DNA of 64,000 nt, taken from assembly GCF_000381885.1 (NCBI RefSeq), contig NZ_KB907210.1, positions 382,104 to 446,103 on the forward strand, given 5' to 3'. Both the position numbers and the translations under genes were made by a program. Within the stretch, counting starts at the first letter, position 1; each line of letters opens with the position of its first letter. The DNA comes from Actinomadura atramentaria DSM 43919 (GTDB lineage: Bacteria; Actinomycetota; Actinomycetes; Streptosporangiales; Streptosporangiaceae). The notes under the pieces were generated by a model. It was not told the DNA's origin. It did not search any database and was given only the letters and a program-made list of their open reading frames with translations. Below, in pieces: positions 1 through 10,456 of the stretch.

Positions 1-258
1 CGCGAATGCGTCGTCGTCGCTGACGCCGTACCGCCGCACGACCGGCTCGCCGGACGCGACGACCTCGCGCGCCAGCTCGTACACCGCGCCCTCGACGCAG
101 CCCCCGGACACGCTGCCCACGACCTCGCCGCCGGGGTCGACGGCCATCGCCGCGCCGGGCGGCCGGGGCGCGCTGCGGAACGCGCCGACGACGGTGGCGA
201 GGCCGAACGTGCGGCCGTCGGCGTACCAGGCGGCGATGTCGCCGAGGACGTCTCGCAT
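1..258 (-). CDS. XdhC/CoxI family protein (N-terminal part, cut by window edge)
   Basis: The first 86 codons of a protein that runs off the left edge. It starts with ATG (MRDVLGDIAAWYADG) and carries the XdhC/CoxI N-terminal signature GSVSGGCVEGAVYE at residues 48-61. Family members bind molybdenum cofactor and help load or sulfurate it into xanthine-dehydrogenase or CO-dehydrogenase-type enzymes. The gene diverges from a molybdopterin-dependent oxidase gene, so the 166-bp gap to that start holds both promoters. The C-terminal half is outside the window, so the subtype cannot be judged. Confidence 0.85.
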   Translation of the reverse strand, partial: MRDVLGDIAAWYADGRTFGLATVVGAFRSAPRPPGAAMAVDPGGEVVGSVSGGCVEGAVYELAREVVASGEPVVRRYGVSDDDAFA

Positions 259-389
259 GGGCGCTCCCTGACGGATGGACCGGGGCCGCGCGGCCCCGCT
301 GGATCGTTCCACGCTCGCCGCCGGAACCGGGACGGGCCCGGCACGATCACTGTACCCACGCGTAATCCATGCGATTTCTGTAGGGAAAG

Positions 390-418
390 TTGACTTACTG
401 CGCGCGCGTCAGCACGAT
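390..418 (+). promoter_or_regulatory. Probable leaderless promoter of the sulfite-oxidase-like/methanethiol-oxidase operon
   Basis: TTGACT (390-395), a 17-bp spacer and CACGAT (413-418) resemble housekeeping -35 and -10 boxes. The -10 is followed after 6 nt by the ATG at 425, so transcription would start at or next to the start codon. No Shine-Dalgarno sequence precedes this ATG, which agrees with a leaderless mRNA, common in actinomycetes. The assignment is by consensus only. Confidence 0.5.
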
Positions 419-424
419 GCCCTC

Positions 425-1642
425 ATGGCCCGATCCCCAGACGCGGACCTCACCGACGAGGCCGCGTACGAACTGTCCCGCCGCGCCGTCGTCCGGCTCT
501 CCGGCTACGGGCTCGGCGGCGCGCTGACCCTCCCGTTCCTCCCCGACGCGGCGGCCGCCGAAGACGGCGCGGGGATCGTCAAACCGCTCCCGCCCGAGCT
601 GTTCGTCCCGCGCGGCACCAACGCCGAGACCCGCTGGGAGGCGATGCTCGGACAGGGCTACCTCACGCCCGTCGACCGCTTCTTCGTCCGCAACCACGTC
701 GCGACCCCCCGCATCGACGCGCGCGCCTGGCGGCTGCGGATCTGGGGGGACGGCCTGCGCGGCGGACCCGTCGAGTTCACCTACGACGCGCTGCGCCGCC
801 TCCCCGCCGAGACGCTCACCGCGCGGATCGAATGCACCGGCAACGCCCGTTCGCTGTTCACGACGCAGCAGGGCCAGCGGGTGTCCGGCACCGCGTGGGG
901 GCTCGGCGCGGTCGGCGTCGCGCGGTGGCGGGGCGTGCGGCTGTCGGTGCTGCTGGAACGCGCCGGGATCAGCCGCCGCGCCGTGGACGTCATGCCGCGC
1001 GGCCTGGACGCCGACTACGTCGACGGCGGGGTGAACCTCGGCCGCGTCCGCCGCCCGCTGCCCGTCGCCAAGGCCCGCAAGGACGTCCTGGTCGCCTACG
1101 AGATGAACGGCCGCCCGCTGCCGCCCGACCACGGCTTCCCCGCGCGGCTCGTCGTGCCGGACTGGGTCGGCGTCGCGTCCGTCAAGTGGCTCGGCGACAT
1201 CGAGGTCTCCACGACGCCGCTCGCCTCGCCGTGGAACACCCAGTACTACCGGCTGTTCGGCCCCGACTACCCGCCCGAGGGCAGCGCGCCGCTCACCCGC
1301 ATGAACACCAAGAGCGCGTTCGAGCTGCCGTGGGACGGCGAGATCCCGCGCGACACGCGCGTCCTGCACGGCCGGTCGTGGTCCGGCAACGGCCGCGTGA
1401 CCAGCGTCGCGGTCAGCGCGGACGGCGGCGCGACCTGGCGCCGCGCCCGCCCGCACGGCCCGTCCCTCGCCCGCGCCTGGACCCGCTGGACGATCCCGTG
1501 GCGCCCGCCCGGCCCCGGCCGCCACGAACTCCTCGCCCGCGCCGCCGACGAGACCGGCGCGGCGCAACCCGACACCGCCCCGTACAACACGCTCGGCTAC
1601 CTGTTCGGCGCGGTCGCCCGGCACCCCGTCACCGTGAAGTGA
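425..1642 (+). CDS. Tat-exported sulfite-oxidase-family molybdopterin enzyme
   Basis: A 405-residue oxidoreductase of the sulfite oxidase/YedY-type molybdopterin fold. A twin-arginine signal (SRRAVVRL at residues 18-25, then a hydrophobic stretch to about residue 45) predicts export in folded form. The Mo-pterin domain spans roughly residues 55-280 and includes the conserved Cys137 in IECTGNARS, which ligates molybdenum in this family. A C-terminal dimerisation (Mo-co_dimer) domain carries SVAVSADGGATWRRA. ATG 425 was chosen over an upstream ATG at 275 because it lies just before the Tat region and right after a good promoter. It is the first gene of an operon with a methanethiol oxidase, so oxidation of sulfite or another small sulfur compound is plausible; the substrate itself is inferred. 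Confidence 0.85.
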   Translation: MARSPDADLTDEAAYELSRRAVVRLSGYGLGGALTLPFLPDAAAAEDGAGIVKPLPPELFVPRGTNAETRWEAMLGQGYLTPVDRFFVRNHVATPRIDARAWRLRIWGDGLRGGPVEFTYDALRRLPAETLTARIECTGNARSLFTTQQGQRVSGTAWGLGAVGVARWRGVRLSVLLERAGISRRAVDVMPRGLDADYVDGGVNLGRVRRPLPVAKARKDVLVAYEMNGRPLPPDHGFPARLVVPDWVGVASVKWLGDIEVSTTPLASPWNTQYYRLFGPDYPPEGSAPLTRMNTKSAFELPWDGEIPRDTRVLHGRSWSGNGRVTSVAVSADGGATWRRARPHGPSLARAWTRWTIPWRPPGPGRHELLARAADETGAAQPDTAPYNTLGYLFGAVARHPVTVK

Positions 1643-1656
1643 GGATCTCCGACCTG

Positions 1657-3057
1657 ATGGCGCTCTGGAAGCCCGACCCCACGTTCTACCCCTCGCCCCG
1701 CGACGCGGCGGGCGCGCCCGCCGAGAAGCTGGCCTACGTCGCCGCGTTCGACCGGTCGGCGCGGCGGCCCGACGCCATCGCCGTCCTGGACACCGACCCG
1801 GGCTCCCCCGACTACGGGACCGTCGTCGGCTGGACGGACATGCCCGGCACCGGCGACGAGCTGCACCACTTCGGGTGGAACGCGTGCAGCAGCGCGCTGT
1901 GCCCGTACGCGCCGCACCCGCACGTCGAGCGCCGGTACCTCATCGTGCCGGGGCTGCGCTCGTCGAACATCCACATCCTGGACACCAAGCCGGACCCGGC
2001 GTCGCCGAAGCTCGTCCGGACGATCGAGGCCGCGGAACTGGCCGACCGCGCCGGCTACTCGCGCCCGCACACCGTCCACTGCGGGCCCGAGGGCCTGTAC
2101 GTCACCGCGCTCGGCGGCGGCTCCACCGAGGGGCCGGGCGGGATCGCGCTGCTCGACCACACGTCCTTCGACGTCCTCGGCCGCTGGGAGGTCGACCGGG
2201 GGCCGCAGCACTTCGCCTACGACGCGTGGTGGCACATCGCGCACGACGTGCTCGTCAGCTCCGAGTGGGGCACGCCGCTGATGATCGAGGACGGTGTCGT
2301 CGCCGAACTGCTCCTCGGCCGCAAGTACGGGCACTCGCTGCACTTCTGGGACCTGCGCAAGCGCCGCCACGTGCAGAGCGTGGACCTCGGCGACGAGCAC
2401 CAGATGGTCCTGGAACTGCGGCCCGCGCACGACCCGACGAAGCAGTACGGGTTCGCGGGCGTCGTGGTCAACGTCGAGGACCTGTCGGCGTCGGTGTGGC
2501 TGTGGCACCGCGACGGCGACCGGTTCGCCGCGACGAAGGTCATCACGATCCCCGCCGAGGCTCCCGCCGACCCGGCCGCGCTGCCGCCCGTCATCGAGCC
2601 GTTCGGCGCGGTCCCGCCGCTGGTCACCGACATCGACCTGTCGGTGGACGACCGGTGGCTGTACGTCTCCTGCTGGGGCACCGGCGAGCTGAAGCGCTAC
2701 GACGTGTCCGACCCGTTCCACCCCGTCGAGGCCGGATCGGTGCGGATCGGCGGGATCGTGAACCGCACGCCGCACCCGGCCGCGCCGGACCTGCCGCTGG
2801 CGGGCGGCCCGCAGATGGTCGAGGTCAGCCGCGACGGCCGCCGCGTCTACGTCACCAACTCCCTGTACGGCGCGTGGGACGACCAGTTCTACCCGGACGG
2901 CGTCGGCGCCTGGATGGCCAAGCTCGACGCCGCCGACGACTCGTTCGCCTTCGACGAGCGGTTCTTCCCGCACGGCGACGCGTTCCGCGGCCTGCGCCCG
3001 CACCAGACCCGCCTCCAGGGCGGCGACGCCTCCTCCGACTCCTACTGCTACCCGTGA
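1657..3057 (+). CDS. mtoX: Methanethiol oxidase / selenium-binding protein 56 family (MtoX, SELENBP1-like)
   Basis: A 466-residue protein of the SBP56/SELENBP1 family, a beta-propeller enzyme that converts methanethiol and O2 to formaldehyde, H2S and H2O2 in characterised members. Many of the family's conserved His motifs are visible: HHFGWN (70-75), PHTVHC, QHFAYDAWWH, HSLHFWDL, DEHQMVLEL and RPHQTRLQ near the end. The animal CSSC motif is replaced by CSSALC (Cys77, Cys82). No signal peptide is seen, so it is probably cytoplasmic, whereas Hyphomicrobium MtoX is periplasmic. The gene follows the molybdoenzyme after 14 bp and its stop overlaps the next GTG start, so the three genes form an operon. 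The symbol is by homology. Confidence 0.85.
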   Translation: MALWKPDPTFYPSPRDAAGAPAEKLAYVAAFDRSARRPDAIAVLDTDPGSPDYGTVVGWTDMPGTGDELHHFGWNACSSALCPYAPHPHVERRYLIVPGLRSSNIHILDTKPDPASPKLVRTIEAAELADRAGYSRPHTVHCGPEGLYVTALGGGSTEGPGGIALLDHTSFDVLGRWEVDRGPQHFAYDAWWHIAHDVLVSSEWGTPLMIEDGVVAELLLGRKYGHSLHFWDLRKRRHVQSVDLGDEHQMVLELRPAHDPTKQYGFAGVVVNVEDLSASVWLWHRDGDRFAATKVITIPAEAPADPAALPPVIEPFGAVPPLVTDIDLSVDDRWLYVSCWGTGELKRYDVSDPFHPVEAGSVRIGGIVNRTPHPAAPDLPLAGGPQMVEVSRDGRRVYVTNSLYGAWDDQFYPDGVGAWMAKLDAADDSFAFDERFFPHGDAFRGLRPHQTRLQGGDASSDSYCYP

Positions 3058-3710
3058 CCGACGGCTCGCTGGCCGCCCTGGTCGCGCTCGGCGCGTTCCA
3101 CGGGCTGAACCCCGGCATGGGGTGGCTGTTCGCGGTGGCGCGCGGCCTCCAGGAGCGCAGCCGCGCGCTGCTGCTGCGGTCGCTGCCCGCCATCGCGGCG
3201 GGGCACGCCGCGTCGATCTGGATCGTCGCGGTGCTCGTCACGCTGACCCGCTCGGTGGTCGCGACCCGCTGGGTCGCGGTCGCCGGCGGGATCGTCCTCG
3301 TGGGGTTCGGGCTGTGGCGGCTGCTGTCGAGGCGGCACTTCCGCTGGGTGGGGATGCGGCTGTCGCTGTGGCAGCTCGCGGGCTGGTCGTTCCTGATGTC
3401 GTCGGTCCACGGGGCGGGCCTGATGCTGCTGCCCGTCCTCACGGACGGCACGCGCGCCGCGCCCGCCCACACGAGTCTCCACACGGGCCACGACCACGGC
3501 CTGACGGCGGGCGCGGGCTCGGCGATCGACACGGCCCTGTTCGTCACGGCCGTCCACACCCTGGCGATGTTCGCGACGGCGGGCCTGATCGCGGTGCTGG
3601 TCTACGAGGTCCTGGGCCTGTCGATCCTGCGCCGCGCGTGGCTCGACCTCGACCGCGTCTGGGCCGTCGCCCTCCTCGGCGCGGGCGCCGTCACCCTCGC
3701 CACCGCCTGA
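3054..3710 (+). CDS. UreH/SafE-like multipass membrane protein
   Basis: A 218-residue integral membrane protein with about six hydrophobic segments. It starts at GTG 3054, which overlaps the upstream stop as GTGA and so indicates translational coupling. Two short His motifs, FHGLNPGMGW near the N-terminus and SSVHGAG in the middle, recall the HX(4)-type motifs of UreH, SafE and NicO-like transporters. A His-rich loop (HTSLHTGHDHG) could bind metal. The substrate is unknown: export of sulfite or a thiol product, or metal supply for the neighbouring enzymes, are both reasonable inferences from position only. Confidence 0.6.
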   Translation: MTDGSLAALVALGAFHGLNPGMGWLFAVARGLQERSRALLLRSLPAIAAGHAASIWIVAVLVTLTRSVVATRWVAVAGGIVLVGFGLWRLLSRRHFRWVGMRLSLWQLAGWSFLMSSVHGAGLMLLPVLTDGTRAAPAHTSLHTGHDHGLTAGAGSAIDTALFVTAVHTLAMFATAGLIAVLVYEVLGLSILRRAWLDLDRVWAVALLGAGAVTLATA

Positions 3711-3713
3711 CCC

Positions 3714-4262
3714 TCACCGCCCGACGAACGCCAGATCAACGTCGATCGGGAACGGCACGGCCACCTTCAACCGCTCGTGGTAGATACCCGTCGGCGTGTA
3801 CCCACCGGTGGCCGGGTCACGCTCGTACACGTAGACGACCGTCCGCCCGTCCTGCCGCTCCACCCGCCAGAAATGCGGAATCCCGGCGGCTGCGTACTTG
3901 CGCGGCTTGGTGTCCCGATCGCGCTCCTCGGAATCCGGCGACACGACCTCGACGGCGAGCACCACGTCCTCGACGAAGTAGTACGTGTCCGGCTCGGGCC
4001 GCTCGAACGCCTCGGCCGTCACCACCATGATGTCCGGCTCCGGCGCCTGCCGCCTGGCCAGCCGCACCGTCATCTCCCGATCGGCCCGAAGCCCCGCCGG
4101 CGCCTGCCGATCGAGCTCCGCCTTGAGCCGATCGACGGCCGACACGTGCCACTTGCGCCGCCGGCGGGGGACGACGAGGTTCCCGTCGATCAGTTCCGCG
4201 TGCCGGGGCGGATCGCACCGGTTCACGAAGTCGTCGAACGTGAACCCGTCCGGCGGTGTCAG
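3714..4262 (-). CDS. Uma2-family (PD-(D/E)XK nuclease fold) protein, second tandem copy with no canonical start
   Basis: A Uma2-type (DUF820) protein of about 182 residues, similar along its whole length to the gene just upstream. Visible family motifs are PRHAELIDG, PEPDIMVV, and LAVEVVSPDSEERD followed by KPRKYAAAGIPHFWRVE, which supply the acidic and Lys residues of a PD-(D/E)XK nuclease site. The frame has no ATG, GTG or TTG where the paralogue begins. The only matching start is a CTG at 4260-4262, which overlaps the upstream TGA. A GTG at 4224-4226 would remove the first 12 residues. It may use a CTG start, be translated by coupling or frameshift from the first copy, or be a decaying duplicate. 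Confidence 0.7.
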   Translation of the reverse strand: MTPPDGFTFDDFVNRCDPPRHAELIDGNLVVPRRRRKWHVSAVDRLKAELDRQAPAGLRADREMTVRLARRQAPEPDIMVVTAEAFERPEPDTYYFVEDVVLAVEVVSPDSEERDRDTKPRKYAAAGIPHFWRVERQDGRTVVYVYERDPATGGYTPTGIYHERLKVAVPFPIDVDLAFVGR

Positions 4263-4840
4263 CCCATCACCCGGGTCAGGTCGAGGTCGATCTCGAAGGG
4301 GACGGTCAGCTTCATGTGCTCGTGGAAGATGCCCGTGAGCGCGTATTCGGCGGTGGCCGGGTCGCGTACGTAGACGTAGACGACGGTGCGGTCGCCGTCC
4401 TGTTCCACCCGCCAGAAGTGCTCGATCCCCGCGGCGGCGTACTTCAGGGGCTTGACGAGCCGGTCGCGGCTCACCGACTCCGGCGAGACCGCCTCGACCG
4501 CGAGGACGAGGTCGTCCGCGGTGTAGTAGGTGGACGTCCTCGCCTGGTTCGCGTACGCCTCGGCCGTCACCACGATGAGGTCCGGCTCCGGCATCTCGTG
4601 CTTCGCCAGCCGTACGGACATCTCGCGCTCGACCCGCCACTCGGGGGGAGCCTGCCGTTTCAGCTCCTCCCTGATCAGGTCGATGATCCGGACGTGCCAG
4701 ATCTGCTGCGGGCTCACGAAGACGAGGCTCCCGTCGATCAGCTCCGTGTGCCGGGGCAGGTCACGCATGCTCAGGAAGTCGTCGACGGTGAAGCCGCCCG
4801 GCGGGGGGGTGAGCCAGTGTGTCAGTGATTCAGCACCCAT
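4259..4840 (-). CDS. Uma2-family (PD-(D/E)XK nuclease fold) protein, first tandem copy
   Basis: A 193-residue Uma2-family protein. The motifs PRHTELIDG, PEPDLIVV, LAVEAVSPES and KPLKYAAAGIEHFWRVE correspond to the family's PD-(D/E)XK-like core. Members are abundant in actinomycetes and cyanobacteria as multi-copy genes; their role is not firmly known. The ATG at 4840 fits the usual family N-terminus (a short lead, then LTPPPGGFTVDDF); a longer frame upstream lacks family similarity. Its stop overlaps the start region of the second copy, so the two are co-transcribed and probably arose by tandem duplication. Confidence 0.85.
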   Translation of the reverse strand: MGAESLTHWLTPPPGGFTVDDFLSMRDLPRHTELIDGSLVFVSPQQIWHVRIIDLIREELKRQAPPEWRVEREMSVRLAKHEMPEPDLIVVTAEAYANQARTSTYYTADDLVLAVEAVSPESVSRDRLVKPLKYAAAGIEHFWRVEQDGDRTVVYVYVRDPATAEYALTGIFHEHMKLTVPFEIDLDLTRVMG

Positions 4841-4898
4841 GCCTTCACTTTCCGTGAGAAACCCCGTACACAGAGCTGACACGGCCCAGTGTAGACGG

Positions 4899-5345
4899 CT
4901 AGGCCGGGTCGGGGGTCTCGGCGTGGGAGCGGAGGAGGGCCTGGAGCTGGGCCAGGTCGCGGGCGGCGCGGGCACGTTCCGCGCCGTTGATGCCCATCGC
5001 GCCGACCGACGTGCCGTCCGCGAGGTCGAGGGTCGGCCACGGGTCGCCCTCGTTCATCTCGGCGGCGACGACCTGCGCCCAGGCCAGGCGGCGGGTGCGG
5101 AACGCGTTCACGACCGTCAGCCCGGCGGCGTCGGCGGTGACGCGGCAGCGCGCCAGCATGTGCAGCACCCACCCGCAGAACAGGCCGAACAGCACCATCA
5201 TCACGCGGTCGAACGTCTTGAACTGCGGCGCCACCACCACGGCGAGCACGATCATGCCGAGCACCATCACGCCCGCCGCGGTGTAGGCGGTGATCCGGGT
5301 CGTGCGCGGACGCCACACGACCGGGAGCGCCGGAACGTCAGTCAA
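4899..5345 (-). CDS. PH-domain membrane protein
   Basis: A 148-residue protein with two hydrophobic segments near the N-terminus (about residues 17-37 and 46-64), followed by a cytoplasmic bacterial PH-like region (VTADAAGLTVVNAFRTRRL ... VVAAEM). This layout is common among actinobacterial PH-domain proteins encoded next to hisG and the rib genes; its function is unknown. The ATG overlaps the last 8 nt of hisG, so it is the last gene of that transcription unit. Confidence 0.75.
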   Translation of the reverse strand: MTDVPALPVVWRPRTTRITAYTAAGVMVLGMIVLAVVVAPQFKTFDRVMMVLFGLFCGWVLHMLARCRVTADAAGLTVVNAFRTRRLAWAQVVAAEMNEGDPWPTLDLADGTSVGAMGINGAERARAARDLAQLQALLRSHAETPDPA

Positions 5346-6213
5346 CGATCTTCGCGATGGGGATTTCGAGGATGTCGTGCGCGCCCGCCGCCTTGAGCGC
5401 CGGGATCAGCGTGTTGACGCCGCGCTTGGCGACGACGCTCTCCACCGCGCTGCTCTCGCCCCCGGCGAGCGCCGTCACGGTCGGCGACGACATGGACGGC
5501 ATGATCTCCAGGACGGCCGCCAGGTCCGCCTGCGCGACGTTCAGCTTGAGCAGCACGTTCCCGCGCGCCCGGATCGCGCCCTGCAGCAGCAGCGAGACGT
5601 CCTCCATCGCGGCGCGCTTGTCGGCGTCCTCGTAGGCCTCGCGGTTGGCGACCAGCTCGGTGTAGCTGGTGAGCAGCGTGTCGAGGATGCGCAGCCCGTT
5701 CTTGCGCAGCGACGAGCCGGTCTCGGTGAGGTCGACGATGACGTCCACGATGTCGGGCACCTTCGCCTCGGTCGCGCCGTAGGACGGGACGACCTTGGCC
5801 TTCACGCCGTGCTTCTCCAGGAAGCGCCGCGTCATCTCCGGGAACTCGGTGGAGATGCGGACGCCCTCGGGCAGGTCGGCGACCGACTGCCACGGCGCGT
5901 CGTTGGGCACCGCCATGATGACGCGGACCGGGTTGGCCGTGGCCTTGGAGTACTGGAGCTGGCCGAGGCTGACGACGTCGGAGTCGGTCTCGGTGATCCA
6001 GTCGCGGCCGGTGATGCCGAGGTCGAACAGGCCCTGTTCGAGGTAGGTCGGGATCTCCTGCGGCCGCAGGACCCGGACGCGGTCGATGCGCGGGTCGTCG
6101 ATGGAGGCGCGGTAGTCGCGGTCGGACGTGCGCCGGACGGTGAGGTCGGCGGCGTCGAACAGCTCCAGGGTCGCCTTCTCCAGCGACCCCTTGGGCAGGA
6201 CGAGAGACAGCAC
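5338..6213 (-). CDS. hisG: ATP phosphoribosyltransferase (long form)
   Basis: A 291-residue HisG catalysing the first step of histidine biosynthesis (ATP + PRPP to phosphoribosyl-ATP). The catalytic domain shows LVLPKGSLEKATLELF at the start, FDLGITGRDW and the PRPP loop DLTETGSSLRKNGL. The C-terminal residues from about 215 (LKLNVAQADLAAVLEIMPS ...) form the ACT-like domain of the long, hexameric, histidine-inhibited class. The start is GTG. In most actinobacteria hisE lies directly upstream, but here the preceding gene is ribH, 44 bp away, and no hisE is present. Confidence 0.95.
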   Translation of the reverse strand: MLSLVLPKGSLEKATLELFDAADLTVRRTSDRDYRASIDDPRIDRVRVLRPQEIPTYLEQGLFDLGITGRDWITETDSDVVSLGQLQYSKATANPVRVIMAVPNDAPWQSVADLPEGVRISTEFPEMTRRFLEKHGVKAKVVPSYGATEAKVPDIVDVIVDLTETGSSLRKNGLRILDTLLTSYTELVANREAYEDADKRAAMEDVSLLLQGAIRARGNVLLKLNVAQADLAAVLEIMPSMSSPTVTALAGGESSAVESVVAKRGVNTLIPALKAAGAHDILEIPIAKIVD

Positions 6214-6257
6214 GGTGTGAACCTTTCAGCGATGAGGGACGTTCGGTACCGGGGCGG

Positions 6258-8684
<2,427 letters not shown>

Positions 8685-8688
<4 letters not shown>

Positions 8689-9287
8689 GACACGACCCGA
8701 TCGCCGATCATCCGCTCGACGTACTTGGCGACGACGTCGACTTCCAGGTTGACGGGGTCACCGGGCGCCTTGCGGCCGAGGGTGGTGAGTTCCAGCGTCG
8801 TCGGGATGAGCGAGACGCTGAACCGGTCCGCGCCGGCCTCGACGACGGTGAGGCTGATGCCGTCGACCGTGATGGAGCCCTTGTCGACCACGTAGCGGGA
8901 CAGCTCCGGCGGGAGCGCGAACGTGACGACGTCCCACTTCTCGCCGGGCTCGCGGGACAGCAGCGTGCCGACGCCGTCCACGTGGCCCTGGACGAGGTGG
9001 CCGCCGAGCCGGTCCGCGAGCCGGACGGGCCGTTCGAGGTTGACGCGCGCCCCGGCCTTCAGGAGCCCGAGGGTGGATCGATCCAGCGTCTCCTTCATCA
9101 CGTCGGCGGTGAAGGAGTCCCCCTCGGGACCGTCCACGACGGTGAGACAGACCCCGTTGACGGCGATCGACGCGCCGTGGACCGCGTCCCCGGTGACGAT
9201 CGGCCCGCGGATCGTGAGCCGCGCGGAGTCGGCGAGCGTCTCGACGGCCGTGATCTCGCCGAGTTCCTCGACGATGCCGGTGAACAT
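8685..9287 (-). CDS. ribE: Riboflavin synthase, alpha chain
   Basis: A 200-residue riboflavin synthase made of two tandem lumazine-binding domains. The N-terminal repeat begins [10 protein letters not shown] and contains [12 protein letters not shown]; the second contains [15 protein letters not shown] and [13 protein letters not shown]. It dismutates two 6,7-dimethyl-8-ribityllumazine molecules to riboflavin. It is the first gene after the FMN riboswitch and its stop overlaps the ribM start. The gene is also called ribC in some systems. Confidence 0.95.
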
Positions 9288-9387
9288 GTCCCGAGCCTCC
9301 TAGATCGAGGCTCCGGGGGTTGTGCCGCGCGGACGCGCGGTGGGACGTGCGAAGAACGCCGCCCCCGGGCAGGGGCGACCCGCGCGC

Positions 9388-9508
9388 TGCCTCCCATCCG
9401 GACTTTCACCGTCGGTCCCGGAATTCCACCGGATCAACCGGCCGATGGCTTCGGCCGGGTCGCGGACTGTCACCGCCGGTTCGGAATTTCACCGACCCCG
9501 GAGCACGC
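9388..9508 (-). promoter_or_regulatory. FMN riboswitch (RFN element)
   Basis: Read on the minus strand, the classic RFN blocks occur in order: GGGGTCGGTGAAATTCCGAA, CCGGCGGTGACAGTCCGCGA, a GC hairpin (GGCCGAAGCCATCGGCC), CCGGTGGAATTCCGGGACCG and ACGGTGAAAGTCCGGATGGG. It ends about 100 nt before the ribE ATG. FMN binding would switch off ribE-ribM-ribBA-ribH expression, by termination or by hiding the ribosome-binding site; which of the two is not evident. The stretch 9509-9684 upstream has no gene and must hold the promoter. Confidence 0.95.
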
Positions 9509-9684
9509 GTTTCACTGCTTGCCAACCAGTGTGCCACGTCCGGTGTTCCGCGCCCTATGTGGGATTGCCCACGGCCGAATGTGGCCAAGCAAGCGCTCGG
9601 TTGCTAGCGGGCGCGGCCCGCCCGCGGTCGAGCCGACCCGTGTGCCGTGCGCGCCGGGCAGCCCCGCCGCGCACGGCGGGAACG

Positions 9685-10365
9685 TCACGCCCAGTCCGCC
9701 GAGGCGGTCGCCTTCTCGGCCTGGGCGCGCAGGCGGCGCGCCGCCTCGGCCGGGTCGTCGGCGCCGTAGACGGCGCTGCCCGCCACGAACACGTCCGCGC
9801 CCGCCGCCGCGCAGCGCTCGATCGTCTCGGCGCTGACGCCGCCGTCGACCTGGAGCCAGACCGGGCGCTCGCGGTCGCGGATCAGCTCGCGCGCGCGGCG
9901 GATCTTCGGCAGCACGACGTCGAGGAACTTCTGCCCGCCGAACCCCGGCTCCACCGTCATCAGCAGCAGCATGTCGACCTCGCCGAGCAGGTCGGCGTAC
10001 GGCTCGACGGGCGTCGCCGGGTTGATGCCGAGCGACGCGCGCGCCCCGGCCGCGCGGATGGCCCGCAGCGTGCGGACGGGGGCCTTGGCCGCCTCCGCGT
10101 GGATGGTGACGCTCTTCGCGCCGACCTCGGCGAACTGGGGGGCCCACCGGTCCGGGTCCTCGATCATGAGGTGGCAGTCGAGCGGCAGCGGGCTCGTCCG
10201 CAGCAGCGCCTCGACCACCGGCAGCCCGATGGTGAGGTTGGGGACGAAGTGGTTGTCCATCACGTCGACGTGGACCCAGTCGGCGGCGTCGGCCACGCGC
10301 GCGACGTCGTCGGCGAGGTGGGCGAAGTCGGCGGACAGGATGCTGGGTGAGATCTGCGGAGCCAT
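9685..10365 (-). CDS. rpe: Ribulose-phosphate 3-epimerase
   Basis: A 226-residue TIM-barrel enzyme interconverting ribulose-5-phosphate and xylulose-5-phosphate. Family motifs are [13 protein letters not shown] at the start, [16 protein letters not shown] with the metal-binding Asp and His, [22 protein letters not shown] and [13 protein letters not shown] with the catalytic Asp. It follows rsmB after about 90 bp and precedes the rib leader. Confidence 0.95.
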   Translation of the reverse strand: MAPQISPSILSADFAHLADDVARVADAADWVHVDVMDNHFVPNLTIGLPVVEALLRTSPLPLDCHLMIEDPDRWAPQFAEVGAKSVTIHAEAAKAPVRTLRAIRAAGARASLGINPATPVEPYADLLGEVDMLLLMTVEPGFGGQKFLDVVLPKIRRARELIRDRERPVWLQVDGGVSAETIERCAAAGADVFVAGSAVYGADDPAEAARRLRAQAEKATASADWA

Positions 10366-10456
10366 GATGCCCCGAGTCTAGAGGCGGCCCCCGGCCCGGC
10401 CCTCACCCGGCCGGGGGACGCCGGGGGTGACGGACCGCACCCCCGGGCCCCGCGCG

